The notes under the pieces are model-generated. The model made no database searches and was not told the DNA's origin. It was given only the letters and a program-made list of their open reading frames with translations. The translations under genes and the position numbers were made by a program. Source: an uncultured Polaribacter sp. (GTDB lineage Bacteria; Bacteroidota; Bacteroidia; Flavobacteriales; Flavobacteriaceae). From it: a stretch of DNA of 64,000 bases. Positions 53,724-63,301 of the stretch are shown here, one piece after another. The stretch is from positions 1 to 64,000 of the forward strand of contig NZ_CANMVP010000017.1 of the NCBI RefSeq assembly GCF_947501385.1, in the 5' to 3' direction. The number at the start of each line of letters is the position of its first letter. Positions within the stretch are counted from its first letter, which is position 1.

Positions 53724-55421
53724 ATGCAATTATCAGAACAAGAAGTTGTACGTAGAGAAAAACTCGTAAAATTACGTGAATTAGGTATTAATCCGTATCC
53801 GGCAGATTTATATCCTGTGAATTCTAATTCGAAGGAAATAAGGGAAAATTACGAAGAAGGGAAACCCGTAATTATTGCGGGTCGTTTAATGGTGATTAAT
53901 ATTCAAGGAAAAGCTTCTTTTGGACAATTACAAGATGGTGAAGGTAGAATACAGTTGTATTTTAATCGTGATGAAATTTGTACTGGTGAAGACAAATCTT
54001 TATACAATAACGTCTTTAAGAAATTATTAGACTTAGGTGATTTTGTAGGTATTGAAGGAACACTTTTTACGACACAAGTTGGTGAAAAGACAGTAATGGT
54101 GAAAAATTTTAAAATGCTTTCTAAAGCATTGAAACCACTGCCCATTCCAAAAGTGAAAGATGGTGTTACCTATGATGCGTTTACCGATCCTGAAATGCGT
54201 TATAGACAACGGTATGCAGATTTGGTGGTGAATCCGCATGTAAAAGAAGTATTTATAAAACGTACAAAGTTGTTTAATGCGATGCGTTCTTTTTTTAATG
54301 ACGCTGGGTATTTTGAAGTAGAAACACCAGTTTTGCAACCCATTCCTGGTGGCGCTGCCGCAAGACCTTTTATAACGCATCACAATTCTTTAGACATTCC
54401 TTTGTACATGAGAATTGCAAACGAATTGTATTTAAAAAGATTGATTGTTGGTGGTTTTGATGGTGTGTATGAATTCTCGAAAAACTTTAGAAATGAAGGA
54501 ATGGACAGAACGCATAATCCAGAATTTACAGCGATGGAAATCTATGTTTCTTACAAAGATTACAATTGGATGATGGATTTCTGCGAGCAGTTACTAGAAC
54601 ATTGTGCCATTGCTGTAAACGGAACTTCGGAAGCTACTTTTGGTGAACATATAATAGACTTTAAAGCACCGTATGCAAGAGTAACTATGGCAGATGCTAT
54701 TAAACATTTTACTGGTTTTGACATTACTGGAAAAACAGAAGATGAAATTAGAACAGCCGCAAAATCGATGCACATCGAGGTTGATGAAACCATGGGGAAA
54801 GGAAAATTAATTGATGAAATTTTTGGTGAAAAATGTGAAGGAAATTACATTCAACCAACTTTTATTACCGATTACCCGAAAGAAATGAGTCCGCTTTGTA
54901 AAGAACACAGAGAGAATCCTGAATTGACAGAGCGTTTTGAATTGATGGTTTGTGGTAAAGAAATTGCGAATGCGTATTCTGAACTAAACGATCCTATAGA
55001 TCAACGTGAGCGTTTTGAACATCAATTAAAATTAGCTAAAAAAGGTGATGATGAAGCGACGGAGTTTATAGATGAAGATTTCTTACGCGCTTTAGAATAC
55101 GGAATGCCACCAACCTCTGGAATGGGCATTGGAATGGATCGTTTGATTATGTTTTTAACCAACAATCAATCGATACAAGAAGTGTTATTTTTTCCGCAAA
55201 TGAGACCAGAGCAGCGAATCGCTGCAGATGTAGCACTCACTGTTGAGGAGAAAGATTTACTTACCATTATTACAAAAGCAGAAAAAATAGATTTAAACGA
55301 ATTAAAAGCACAGTCTGGTTTGTCGAACAAAAAATGGGACAAAACCATGAAAGGTTTAACAAAGAAAGAAGTAGCTAAAGTTTCTAAAACTGACGATGGT
55401 TTATTTGTAGAAGCTTTGTAA
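53724..55421 (+). CDS. lysS: Lysyl-tRNA synthetase (class II)
   Basis: A 565-residue class II synthetase. The anticodon-binding OB fold is at about 40-150 ('IIAGRLMVINIQGKASFGQLQDGEG'). Motif 1 is around 'YFEVETPVLQPIPGGAAARPF', motif 2 'KNFRNEGMDRTHNPEFTAMEIY' and motif 3 'GMPPTSGMGIGMDRL'. A C-terminal extension of about 60 residues ('EKDLLTIITKAEKIDLNELKAQSGLSNKKWDKTMKGL') follows, as in Bacteroidota homologues. It charges tRNA(Lys). Confidence 0.96.
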   Translation: MQLSEQEVVRREKLVKLRELGINPYPADLYPVNSNSKEIRENYEEGKPVIIAGRLMVINIQGKASFGQLQDGEGRIQLYFNRDEICTGEDKSLYNNVFKKLLDLGDFVGIEGTLFTTQVGEKTVMVKNFKMLSKALKPLPIPKVKDGVTYDAFTDPEMRYRQRYADLVVNPHVKEVFIKRTKLFNAMRSFFNDAGYFEVETPVLQPIPGGAAARPFITHHNSLDIPLYMRIANELYLKRLIVGGFDGVYEFSKNFRNEGMDRTHNPEFTAMEIYVSYKDYNWMMDFCEQLLEHCAIAVNGTSEATFGEHIIDFKAPYARVTMADAIKHFTGFDITGKTEDEIRTAAKSMHIEVDETMGKGKLIDEIFGEKCEGNYIQPTFITDYPKEMSPLCKEHRENPELTERFELMVCGKEIANAYSELNDPIDQRERFEHQLKLAKKGDDEATEFIDEDFLRALEYGMPPTSGMGIGMDRLIMFLTNNQSIQEVLFFPQMRPEQRIAADVALTVEEKDLLTIITKAEKIDLNELKAQSGLSNKKWDKTMKGLTKKEVAKVSKTDDGLFVEAL

Positions 55422-55442
55422 AATAGTTATAAAAATAATGAT

Positions 55443-55490
55443 TGTCATTCCGAAATGAGCTTTTTTTTAAGCGATTGAGGAATCTCATAA
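55443..55490. repeat. Degenerate 'TCATTCCGAAATGAGC...GAGGAATCTCAT' repeat
   Basis: A fragment of an intergenic element common in flavobacteria: GTCATTCCGAAATGAGC, a T-run, then GCGATTGAGGAATCTCAT. Confidence 0.6.
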
Positions 55491-55495
55491 ATATC

Positions 55496-55530
55496 AAAAA
55501 AGGAATTACAACAATGTAGTTCCTTTTTTC
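55496..55530 (+). terminator. Terminator after lysS
   Basis: AAAAAGGAATTAC, loop AACAAT, GTAGTTCCTTTTTT. A near-identical hairpin follows the glutaminase gene at 56525. Confidence 0.8.
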
Positions 55531-55569
55531 TTTATAAAAAGTTAACTTCGCTTATAAAATTGATAAGAA

Positions 55570-56487
55570 ATGGAAAACTACCAAAGAATTATTGAAGAAA
55601 TATATTCAGATTTAAAATCAATAGAAGATACTGGTAAAGTAGCTAATTATATCCCTGAATTGGGTTCTATTTCTGCTGATAATTTTGGCATAAACATTAC
55701 AACCATTGATACAAAATCTTTCGGAATTGGGAATTATAAAGATAAATTTTCAATTCAAAGTATTTCTAAAATTTTATGCTTAACACTCGCATATAAATTA
55801 GAAGGTGAAAAATTATGGGAAAGAATTGATGTAGAACCTTCTGGAAATCCTTTTAACTCACTTTTACAATTAGAATCAGATTGTGGAAAACCAAGAAACC
55901 CCTTTATAAATGCAGGTGCCATTGTAGTTTGTGATATTTTAATTAGTCATCTTAAAAGTCCGAAAGAAAATTTTTTAAGTTTTTGTAGAGATATTTCTAA
56001 TAATACTACCTTACATTATTCTGAGAAAGTAGCGAAATCAGAGAAAAAAACGGGTTTTAGAAATGTTGCTTTGTGTAATTTTATAAAGTCTTTTGACAAT
56101 ATTAAAAACAATGTAGACGAAGTATTAGATTTTTACTTTCATATTTGTTCCTTAGAAATGAGTTGTAAAGAACTCTCACAAATATTTCTTTTTTTAACAG
56201 ATGATAACTTTAGAAACCATAAAGGAGATCGTATCTTAACCATGGCGCAAGCAAAAAGAGTGAATGCCATTATGCTTACCTGTGGCTTTTATGACGAATC
56301 TGGCGAGTTTGCCTTCCGCGTAGGATTGCCAGGAAAAAGTGGTGTTGGTGGTGGTATTGTTGCCATTCACCCAGATAAATATTGTATTGCCGTTTGGAGT
56401 CCGAAATTAAATAAAAAAGGAAATTCTTACAAAGGAATGTTGTTTTTAGAAAAGTTTACCACCAAAACAGCTTCTTCTATTTTTTAA
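55570..56487 (+). CDS. glsA: Glutaminase
   Basis: A 305-residue serine-dependent glutaminase hydrolysing Gln to Glu and ammonia. 'FSIQSISKILCLTLAY' contains the catalytic Ser-x-x-Lys. 'RIDVEPSGNPFNSL', 'KPRNPFINAGAIVV' and 'GLPGKSGVGGGIVAIHP' are family hallmarks. Length is typical (about 300-310). Monocistronic between two related terminator hairpins. Cytosolic; no signal peptide. Confidence 0.95.
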   Translation: MENYQRIIEEIYSDLKSIEDTGKVANYIPELGSISADNFGINITTIDTKSFGIGNYKDKFSIQSISKILCLTLAYKLEGEKLWERIDVEPSGNPFNSLLQLESDCGKPRNPFINAGAIVVCDILISHLKSPKENFLSFCRDISNNTTLHYSEKVAKSEKKTGFRNVALCNFIKSFDNIKNNVDEVLDFYFHICSLEMSCKELSQIFLFLTDDNFRNHKGDRILTMAQAKRVNAIMLTCGFYDESGEFAFRVGLPGKSGVGGGIVAIHPDKYCIAVWSPKLNKKGNSYKGMLFLEKFTTKTASSIF

Positions 56488-56524
56488 AGATTTCAGTATA
56501 TTTATAAATAAGAAAATGATGCAT

Positions 56525-56559
56525 AAAAAGGAATTACAACCATGTAATTTCTTTTTTTT
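56525..56559 (+). terminator. Terminator after glsA
   Basis: AAAAAGGAATTACA, loop ACCA, TGTAATTTCTTTTTTT. It shares about 20 bp with the hairpin after lysS, suggesting a duplicated terminator. Confidence 0.8.
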
Positions 56560-56631
56560 ATATTGTAGCGTTATTTTAAGTTAAGTCACTCAAAATAAAG
56601 CCTTCATCAACATTTATAAAACGCTTATAAA

Positions 56632-58086
56632 ATGAAAAAAATCACGTTTAAATTTTTAGGAATAGTATTTTTTTTAATGTTTATAGAAACCATAGATGCA
56701 GCCATTAAACTTCCTGCTATTGTTTCATCGAACATGGTTTTACAGCGCAATACCGAAGTTGTACTTTGGGGTTGGGCAGATCCAGAAGAGAAAATTACCA
56801 TTAACACTTCATGGTTAAAAAAAACTTTTAAAATTAGAGCAGACAAAAATGGTAATTGGCGTATTGAAGTGAACACAACCAATAGTAAAAATGCGCAATC
56901 TATAGAAATTACGAGTAAAACTTCAGGTATTACATTAGAGAATATTTTATTTGGTGAAGTGTGGTTGTGCTCGGGTCAATCAAATATGCAACAATCTATG
57001 ATGGGGTATGGTGGGCAACCAACCTTTGATACCGCTTTACCCATTGCAAGGTCTAATAATTTTAATCTACGCCTTTTTACAGTAAACCGAGTTGGATCAA
57101 AAACACCTCAAAAAGATCTTAAAAAATATACACCTTGGCAACAAGCTTCTCCAAAGAATGTTTCAGAATTTAGTGCTATCGCCTATTTTTTCGGTCAACA
57201 ACTTCAAGAAATTTTAGATTGCCCTGTAGGTTTAATACACACTTCTTGGGGCGGAAGCTCTGTAGAAGCTTGGATGAGTAAAGAGGCAATTAGCACGTAT
57301 CAAAAAGTGAATCTAGAAAATAGAGATCTCAAAAAAAGAACAAATAGCATTCCCACGGCATTGTTTAACGGAATGATACATCCCTTAATTCCGTACACCA
57401 TCAAAGGAATGCTTTGGTATCAAGGGGAATCTAATCGCATGCAACCAGAAAAGTACAAAAAATTCTTTCCTGCCATGGTAAAAGATTGGCGTAAGCGTTG
57501 GGAAATTGGTGGTTTTCCTTTTTTTTATGTTCAAATTGCGCCTTATTTATATGGAAATAATGAGGTTTTCCAAAAAGTTGAGAATACTGCTTTTATCCGC
57601 GAAGCTCAACTACAATGTCTAGATCTAATTCCAAATTCAGGGATTGCAATTACCATGGATATTGGAGATAAAGAATCTATTCATCCACCAAAAAAGAAAG
57701 AAGTTGCAGACAGATTGTTATTGAATGCCTTGCATAAAACCTATGGTTACACTTCTATAAGTTATGCTTCTCCTGTTTATACTTCCTTAGAAATAAAAGA
57801 CAACAGCATTTTACTAAAGTTTAAAAACAACAAGAAAGGCTTGTATTCTTATGACGGATTGTCTGGATTTGAAATTGCCGGAGATGATAAAGTTTTTTAT
57901 CCAGCAGTAGCTAAAATTGTAAATCGAAAAAATGTATTGGTTACAAGTACTAAAGTACCAAACCCAATTGCGGTTCGATATGCCTGGAAAAACTGGATCA
58001 ATGGCACGCTTTATAATGGCGCGCTGTTGCCTGCATCTTCTTTTAGAACAGATACCTGGAATGATGCTACGAGAGCTGAAAAGTAA
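56632..58086 (+). CDS. Sialate O-acetylesterase-like SGNH hydrolase
   Basis: A 484-residue protein with a signal peptide (residues 1-23). 'AIVSSNMVLQRNTEVVLWGWADPEEKITIN' starts the family's N-terminal beta domain. 'GEVWLCSGQSNMQQSM' holds the nucleophilic Ser. 'GMLWYQGESNRMQPEKY' is the block III motif, and 'GDKESIHPPKKKEVADRL' contains the His of the triad. It removes O-acetyl groups from sialic acid or polysaccharides outside the cytoplasm. No polysaccharide-utilisation genes (SusC/D) are adjacent, so the substrate is open. Confidence 0.88.
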   Translation: MKKITFKFLGIVFFLMFIETIDAAIKLPAIVSSNMVLQRNTEVVLWGWADPEEKITINTSWLKKTFKIRADKNGNWRIEVNTTNSKNAQSIEITSKTSGITLENILFGEVWLCSGQSNMQQSMMGYGGQPTFDTALPIARSNNFNLRLFTVNRVGSKTPQKDLKKYTPWQQASPKNVSEFSAIAYFFGQQLQEILDCPVGLIHTSWGGSSVEAWMSKEAISTYQKVNLENRDLKKRTNSIPTALFNGMIHPLIPYTIKGMLWYQGESNRMQPEKYKKFFPAMVKDWRKRWEIGGFPFFYVQIAPYLYGNNEVFQKVENTAFIREAQLQCLDLIPNSGIAITMDIGDKESIHPPKKKEVADRLLLNALHKTYGYTSISYASPVYTSLEIKDNSILLKFKNNKKGLYSYDGLSGFEIAGDDKVFYPAVAKIVNRKNVLVTSTKVPNPIAVRYAWKNWINGTLYNGALLPASSFRTDTWNDATRAEK

Positions 58087-58251
58087 AAATCGAAAAACAG
58101 TTTTTATTGTGGATCAAGTAAAGAGGAAAAATAACTTCTTCTATGTTTTAGTTTGGTTTATTTCTAAAACTAAAAGATATAACTTCGCTTACGCTGAATA
58201 TAAGTAAATGAAACGATACATATTTGTATATTGGCAATAATAAAAACCCAT

Positions 58252-59235
58252 ATGAAAATCTTTAAATTTTTCAGAAGAAACTTAATTGGATATCAAAAAA
58301 CCGAGAAAATAATTAAAGATAAATCTAATCAATATCAAAATTTTGATTCTCAAGTAATAAGATTAACCGAAAACAGTTTTACAAAACTTTTAGATATTCC
58401 TATTCCAGAATCTGATCAATTCAAAATGATCAAAGTCTATATCAAAGCAGGAGAATATTTTAAAGCTAACCAAACTATCTTCAGTTTAGGTTCTGAAATT
58501 CACGGAAGCGGAACATTACATATAAACTTTCCGTTTGGAGGGAAAGTGAATTCTTATTTAATCAATAATAATAATTCTATACGTTTAAATCAGGAACTTG
58601 TAAAAATCAAAAAAATAAAGGATACAAATTTACTTTATCAAAAAATATTTGAACAAAATCTACTTAGATTAAATAAAACAGAAGTAAGTTATTTAGAAGA
58701 TGAATTTACTAACTGTAAAACAATTAAGGTTACAAAATTAGCAAATGAAAATACTGAATATTTTAAACTATATCTTGACAAATCAAAATCTATAAATGAT
58801 TTTTTGGGTTTTACTTTAGTAAATCAAAATGGATATATTTATATTTCTTTTAACTCCAGTAATGAAGATATAACCTTATCAAAAGGAGATAGATTAATTA
58901 TGTTATTTGATGATGAATCTAAATTGGATATTACTTTTTCGAGAGCAGGTGAAGGAACTAAAGGTTCTAGGTTTAACAATTCAGAAATAGGATTTGAAGA
59001 AATCAATACACTTTTCCATAAAAAATTACTTAAAATAAAAATAATTAGTTTTAGAAAAAAAATGTTTTCTGTATATCACATGGATCATTTAATAAATAAC
59101 AATCAAATATATTCATATTATAAAGAACCTCTTTATCAAACAATATTGGATGGACAGTACTTATTACGAATAATGGTTGAAAAATTTATAATTGCAAATC
59201 AAAAATATAAAATTACAACTACAAAAACAGTGTAG
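58252..59235 (+). CDS. Hypothetical protein with a lipoyl/biotinyl-like segment
   Basis: A 327-residue protein starting at 'MKIFKFFRRNLIGYQ' (seven open codons precede). Around residues 60-115, 'MIKVYIKAGEYFKANQTIFSLGSE' and 'NFPFGGKVNSYLINNNNSIRLNQELVKI' have the strand-turn-strand layout of a barrel-sandwich hybrid (lipoyl/biotinyl-like) domain, but without the modified Lys motif (MKM or DKA). The rest is Lys/Asn/Ile-rich and not recognised. It may belong to a family of hypothetical flavobacterial proteins. Neighbours give no clue. Confidence 0.5.
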   Translation: MKIFKFFRRNLIGYQKTEKIIKDKSNQYQNFDSQVIRLTENSFTKLLDIPIPESDQFKMIKVYIKAGEYFKANQTIFSLGSEIHGSGTLHINFPFGGKVNSYLINNNNSIRLNQELVKIKKIKDTNLLYQKIFEQNLLRLNKTEVSYLEDEFTNCKTIKVTKLANENTEYFKLYLDKSKSINDFLGFTLVNQNGYIYISFNSSNEDITLSKGDRLIMLFDDESKLDITFSRAGEGTKGSRFNNSEIGFEEINTLFHKKLLKIKIISFRKKMFSVYHMDHLINNNQIYSYYKEPLYQTILDGQYLLRIMVEKFIIANQKYKITTTKTV

Positions 59236-59348
59236 ACAAAATTGATAGTTATAGTTTCATTATAAAAAAAACTCTGGGGTTTTCTTGACTTATGTTTCAT
59301 TTACTAATTTTAGTGATTAAAAACCACAACTTCTCCAATACAATAACC

Positions 59349-59978
59349 TTACCCTTTATACTTCATTCCTAAATGCACCACTTTTTTGGTTTTATAGAAA
59401 TCCTCCTCAAAGTAGTCCGCTAAATCATAGATGGTAGCAGAAGTATACAATTTTAATTCTTCAGACAAATCGCCACCTTTTAAATAGAGAATACCGTTTT
59501 TTAAATCGTGGTTTTGCTTTTTATTGATTCTCCCTTTTGTCCAACGTACAAAAGTTTCCATCTCGGCTACAGCTCTGCTTACAATAAAATCGTAGGTATC
59601 TTTTACCTCTTCTACTCTACCATGAGTGGTTTTTATATTTTCTAATCTCAAACCTTCAGCAACTTCATTTACTACTTTTATCTTTTTCCCGATAGAATCT
59701 ACCAAATGGAATTGTGTTTCAGGAAATAGAATCGCTAACGGAATTCCAGGAAAACCTCCACCCGTGCCAACATCTAGTATTTTAGAACCGGGTTTAAAAG
59801 GCATTACTTTGGCAATTCCTAAAGAATGTAATACATGGCGTAGATACAATTCATCAATATCTTTTCTAGAAACAACATTTATTTTTAGATTCCAGTCTTG
59901 GTACAGTTCTTGAAGTTTAGCAAACTGTTGGGTTTGAGTGGCTGATAAATCTTTAAAATATTTTTGAATAATATCCAT
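59349..59978 (-). CDS. rsmG: 16S rRNA (guanine527-N7)-methyltransferase RsmG
   Basis: A 209-residue SAM-dependent methyltransferase. The N-terminal helical part is 'LQELYQDWNLKINVVSRKDIDELYLRHVLHSL'. The SAM loop is 'KILDVGTGGGFPGIPLAILFP', followed by 'FHLVDSIGKKIKVVNEVAE' and 'FIVSRAVAEMETF'. It methylates G527 in the 530 loop of 16S rRNA; loss gives low-level streptomycin resistance in other bacteria. A -7 box TATTTTTG lies upstream on the same strand. Monocistronic. Confidence 0.95.
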   Translation of the reverse strand: MDIIQKYFKDLSATQTQQFAKLQELYQDWNLKINVVSRKDIDELYLRHVLHSLGIAKVMPFKPGSKILDVGTGGGFPGIPLAILFPETQFHLVDSIGKKIKVVNEVAEGLRLENIKTTHGRVEEVKDTYDFIVSRAVAEMETFVRWTKGRINKKQNHDLKNGILYLKGGDLSEELKLYTSATIYDLADYFEEDFYKTKKVVHLGMKYKG

Positions 59979-60103
59979 TTATATAAGGTTTGAAATGCAA
60001 AAATAGTTATTTGTATTGGAACAATTCTTAACAAAAACTGACGTTTATCATAAAAAGCAATTTCAAAAGCATTATTTTTGCCAAATCAATATGTAAACAC
60101 TAA

Positions 60104-61195
60104 ATGAAAACAATAAATTTCTCAAGAGTAGACAAAGCAAAGTTCTTTAGAACTCTAAATAAAAGAGTAAATAGTTATTTTAAAGAAAACAATATTAAAA
60201 GAACAGGAAACTGGAAATTGTATACAAAAGCAATTGTCATGTTTTCTTTATTTTTAGTTCCTTTTATATTAGTATTAACGGTCTCTATGCCACAATGGCT
60301 AATGATTCTTTTAATGGTAGTTACCGGAATTGGAATGGCTGGTGTTGGTATGAATGTAATGCATGACAGTAATCATGAATCTTTTTCTAGTAAGAAATGG
60401 GTAAATAAATTAATGGGAAGTAGTATTTATATTCTTGCCGGAAATGTATACAACTGGAAAGTGCAACACAACGTCTTACACCATACTTTTACCAACGTAA
60501 AAGATCATGATGAAGATATCGATGCTGGAAGAATTATTCGTTTCTCTGTGCATTCTGAGTGGTTAAAAATTCATAAAATTCAAAAATATTATTCGATTTT
60601 TCTATATGGTTTATTAACGATTAATTGGGCAATTACTACAGATATAAAGCAAATGCACAATTATTTAAAACGTAAGTTATCCTACGGTAAATTCCCGAAT
60701 CCTAAAGTAGAATGGACCAAATTGGTAGTTTCTAAAGTAATCTATTATGCACTTTGGATTGTGTTGCCATTGCTAGTTTTAGACGTTGCTTGGTGGAAAG
60801 TATTGCTTGGATTCTTTGTAATGCACTACACGGCAGGTATGATTTTAAGTTTGGTTTTTCAGTTGGCACACATTGTACCAAATACAGAAATGCCAGTTCC
60901 AGATAAAGATGGTAATTTAGAACACACTTGGGCAGTCCACCAATTATACACAACCTCTAACTTTGCACCTACCAATTGGTTGGTAAACTTTTATACAGGA
61001 GGTTTAAATCATCAAGTTGAACATCATATTTTTCCTCATATTTCTCATGTGCATTATAATAAATTAGCTAAAATTGTAAAAGAAACAGCTATTGAATTCA
61101 ACTTGCCTTACAACGAATACAAAACTATGAGTAGAGCTGTTGTAGCGCATTTTAGACATTTAGGTGTTTTAGGGAAAAATCCTGAATTGGCATAA
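60104..61195 (+). CDS. Membrane fatty acid desaturase, front-end type
   Basis: A 363-residue integral membrane protein. Three His boxes bind the di-iron centre: HDSNH (87-91), HNVLHH (122-127) and HQVEHH (303-308). The third begins with a Q-containing HQxxHH box as in front-end (delta-5/6-like) and linoleoyl-CoA desaturases, without the fused cytochrome b5 domain. Hydrophobic segments lie around 45-85, 180-195 and 215-260. It introduces double bonds into acyl chains, probably for membrane fluidity in the cold. It lies 23 bp before the aminotransferase gene. Confidence 0.9.
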   Translation: MKTINFSRVDKAKFFRTLNKRVNSYFKENNIKRTGNWKLYTKAIVMFSLFLVPFILVLTVSMPQWLMILLMVVTGIGMAGVGMNVMHDSNHESFSSKKWVNKLMGSSIYILAGNVYNWKVQHNVLHHTFTNVKDHDEDIDAGRIIRFSVHSEWLKIHKIQKYYSIFLYGLLTINWAITTDIKQMHNYLKRKLSYGKFPNPKVEWTKLVVSKVIYYALWIVLPLLVLDVAWWKVLLGFFVMHYTAGMILSLVFQLAHIVPNTEMPVPDKDGNLEHTWAVHQLYTTSNFAPTNWLVNFYTGGLNHQVEHHIFPHISHVHYNKLAKIVKETAIEFNLPYNEYKTMSRAVVAHFRHLGVLGKNPELA

Positions 61196-61218
61196 CAACA
61201 ACTACAACGAACAGCAAA

Positions 61219-62406
61219 ATGACACACCCATTATCGGACAGAATTAACAGTTTACCTGTATCTCAAACTTTAGCAATGGCTGCTAAAGCAAGAGAATTAA
61301 GAGCAGAAGGAAAAGATATTATTGGTTTAAGCTTGGGAGAACCCGATTTTAACACACCAGATTTTATCAAAGATGCTGCTATAGAAGCAATCAATCAAAA
61401 TTACAATTCATACACACCAGTAGACGGCTATGTAGCATTAAAAGAAGCGATTTGTACCAAGTTTAAACGTGATAATGATTTGGTCTACAAACCCAATCAA
61501 ATTGTGGTTTCTACGGGTGCAAAACAATCTATTGCGAATGTTGCGCAAGTACTGTTAAATCCTGGTGATGAAGTTTTATTGCCAGCGCCGTATTGGGTAA
61601 GTTATGCTGCCATTGCTATTTTAAGTGAAGCAACCTATGTAGAAATTCCATCTGCTATAGAGAATGATTTTAAAATCACGCCAGCACAATTAGAAGCTTC
61701 TATTACGCCTAAAACAAAAATGATTTTCTTTAACTCGCCAAACAATCCTAGTGGAACTATTTATAGTGAAGCAGAATACAGAGCATTGGCAGCAGTTTTA
61801 GAAAAATATCCAAAGATTTTTATCTTATCAGATGAAATCTATGAACATATCAATTATGATGCAAAACCCTTTAGTTTTGCCGCAATTGAAAGTATGTACG
61901 ACAGAACCATTACCGTAAACGGTTTGGCAAAAGCATTTGCGATGACAGGTTGGAGAGTTGGTTATCTCGGTGCACCAGAATGGATTGCGAAAGCATGTAC
62001 AAAAATGCAAGGTCAAGTTACTTCTGGTACAAATTGTATTGCACAAAGAGCAGCAATTACGGCCGTTTTAGCGCCCGTTTCTAAAATACAATACATGGTA
62101 GACGAGTTTAAAACTCGTAGAGATATCATCATTAATTTGTTAAGAGAAATAGACGGATTTAAAATAAATGTTCCTGAAGGCGCTTTTTATGTATTTCCAG
62201 ACATTTCTGCTTTCTTCGGAAAAACAATTAACGGAGTAAAAATTGAAAACGCGAGTGATTTTTCTTTATTCTTACTAGAAAAAGCAAATGTTGCAACGGT
62301 TACAGGTGATGCTTTTGGAACACCCAATTGTATTCGTTTATCTTACGCAGCTTCAGAATTACAAATTAGAGAAGCTATTAAGAGAATTAAAAAAGCGTTG
62401 AGTTAA
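61219..62406 (+). CDS. Class I PLP-dependent aminotransferase (aspartate aminotransferase-like)
   Basis: A 395-residue fold type I enzyme. 'GLSLGEPDFNTPDFIKDAA', 'YTPVDGYVALKEAI', 'FFNSPNNPSGTIYSEAEY', 'ILSDEIYEHINYD', and the PLP Lys in 'VNGLAKAFAMTGWRVGYLGAPEWI' match the bacterial Ib aspartate aminotransferase group; 'NCIRLSYAAS' holds the carboxylate-binding Arg. It most likely exchanges amino groups between Asp and 2-oxoglutarate. Possibly co-transcribed with the desaturase; a terminator follows. Confidence 0.9.
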   Translation: MTHPLSDRINSLPVSQTLAMAAKARELRAEGKDIIGLSLGEPDFNTPDFIKDAAIEAINQNYNSYTPVDGYVALKEAICTKFKRDNDLVYKPNQIVVSTGAKQSIANVAQVLLNPGDEVLLPAPYWVSYAAIAILSEATYVEIPSAIENDFKITPAQLEASITPKTKMIFFNSPNNPSGTIYSEAEYRALAAVLEKYPKIFILSDEIYEHINYDAKPFSFAAIESMYDRTITVNGLAKAFAMTGWRVGYLGAPEWIAKACTKMQGQVTSGTNCIAQRAAITAVLAPVSKIQYMVDEFKTRRDIIINLLREIDGFKINVPEGAFYVFPDISAFFGKTINGVKIENASDFSLFLLEKANVATVTGDAFGTPNCIRLSYAASELQIREAIKRIKKALS

Positions 62407-62427
62407 AACCTCAAACTACTTATATAT

Positions 62428-62460
62428 AAAATCCATCTTTTTTAAGGTGGATTTTTTTTT
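62428..62460 (+). terminator. Terminator after the aminotransferase gene
   Basis: AAATCCATC, T-rich loop, GGTGGATTT and ten T, starting 22 bp after the stop. Confidence 0.85.
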
Positions 62461-62461
62461 T

Positions 62462-62917
62462 GGCATGTTTTTGAGAAAAATCAAAAACCGCGCTATTCAT
62501 TATATCTTTTTAAATTCGTCATTGTGAATTTTGCCTTTCCTACTTGATATGGCAACCTTATGATTCAAAACAGATGGCATATGTAATAAAATTTAAAAAG
62601 GATGCCATTTCTATCGCTCACGCAACCTTGTTTGTAAGCTAACATCTAATTTAAACGGGCAACTTATGTAATGAAAAACCTCGCCCCAAGGGTACGAGGT
62701 ATCAAGTAGAAATTTATTTTTTATTTCGACGCACAGCGTCGGGGAATAAAACCCTTAGATCCCGCTAAAAAAAAGCGGGATTAGTTCAGCTAGCAATTTT
62801 TAATTCATTGCTTCGCAACTTTTAAAAATTGAGTTTCACTAATTTAATAATGCTATTTTCCAGACCTCACAGGTTTTAAAAACCTGTGAGGTCTTTTTAT
62901 ATCTTTAAAATTAATTC
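62462..62917. repeat. Long non-coding stretch with a string of hairpins
   Basis: 456 bp without a supported gene. It holds ACCTCG...CGAGGT (about 62684-62701), CGACGC-ACA-GCGTCG (about 62728-62742), CCCGCT-A-run-AGCGGG (about 62761-62780), an AATTTTTAA..TTAAAAATT stem around 62797-62830, and a family-A palindrome at 62862-62894 that could end the minus-strand gene. The first hairpins look like one composite repeat element. Confidence 0.65.
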
Positions 62918-63133
62918 TTAAAACGAAAACATTATAATTGCAATCGCAAAAAGAGAAACTCTTAAAATAACTCCGGTTTGACTTTCTATTCTTCCTTGAT
63001 GATTTGTAATTAAAGATTTGATTCTAGAAATAGACTTCGTTTTCTCTAATTGTATGTTGTTTCTAATTTCTTGTTTATAAGATGAAGTTAAAATTCCTCT
63101 TTCTAATACAGGTACAGTTTGTAAATATTTCAT
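62918..63133 (-). CDS. Small hypothetical protein with C-terminal membrane helix
   Basis: A 71-residue ORF. The N-terminal 50 residues are soluble and basic ('SYKQEIRNNIQLEKTKSISRIKSLITNHQGR'). The last 18 ('GVILRVSLFAIAIIMFSF') form a hydrophobic tail that could anchor it in the membrane. I do not recognise it. The family-A palindrome 24 bp after its stop would act as terminator, which supports it being a real gene. Confidence 0.5.
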   Translation of the reverse strand: MKYLQTVPVLERGILTSSYKQEIRNNIQLEKTKSISRIKSLITNHQGRIESQTGVILRVSLFAIAIIMFSF

Positions 63134-63301
63134 GGTGTTTCGTTTAATTGATTATATAAAGTAGACGACATCTCACAAACTTTGTTACAGACTAAAACTC
63201 CCCGAAAATTAAAATAAATCTGTTTTTCTAGCGTTGATGGTTTACGACAATCAGAAAAAAAATTCAAAAAAAGTTGTCTTTTTATCCTAAAAAAAGAAAT
63301 T

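Noticed and set aside
57932..58207. Plus-strand 91-residue ORF at the end of the esterase gene
   Set aside because: Out-of-frame overlap with the conserved esterase C-terminus and no recognisable features.
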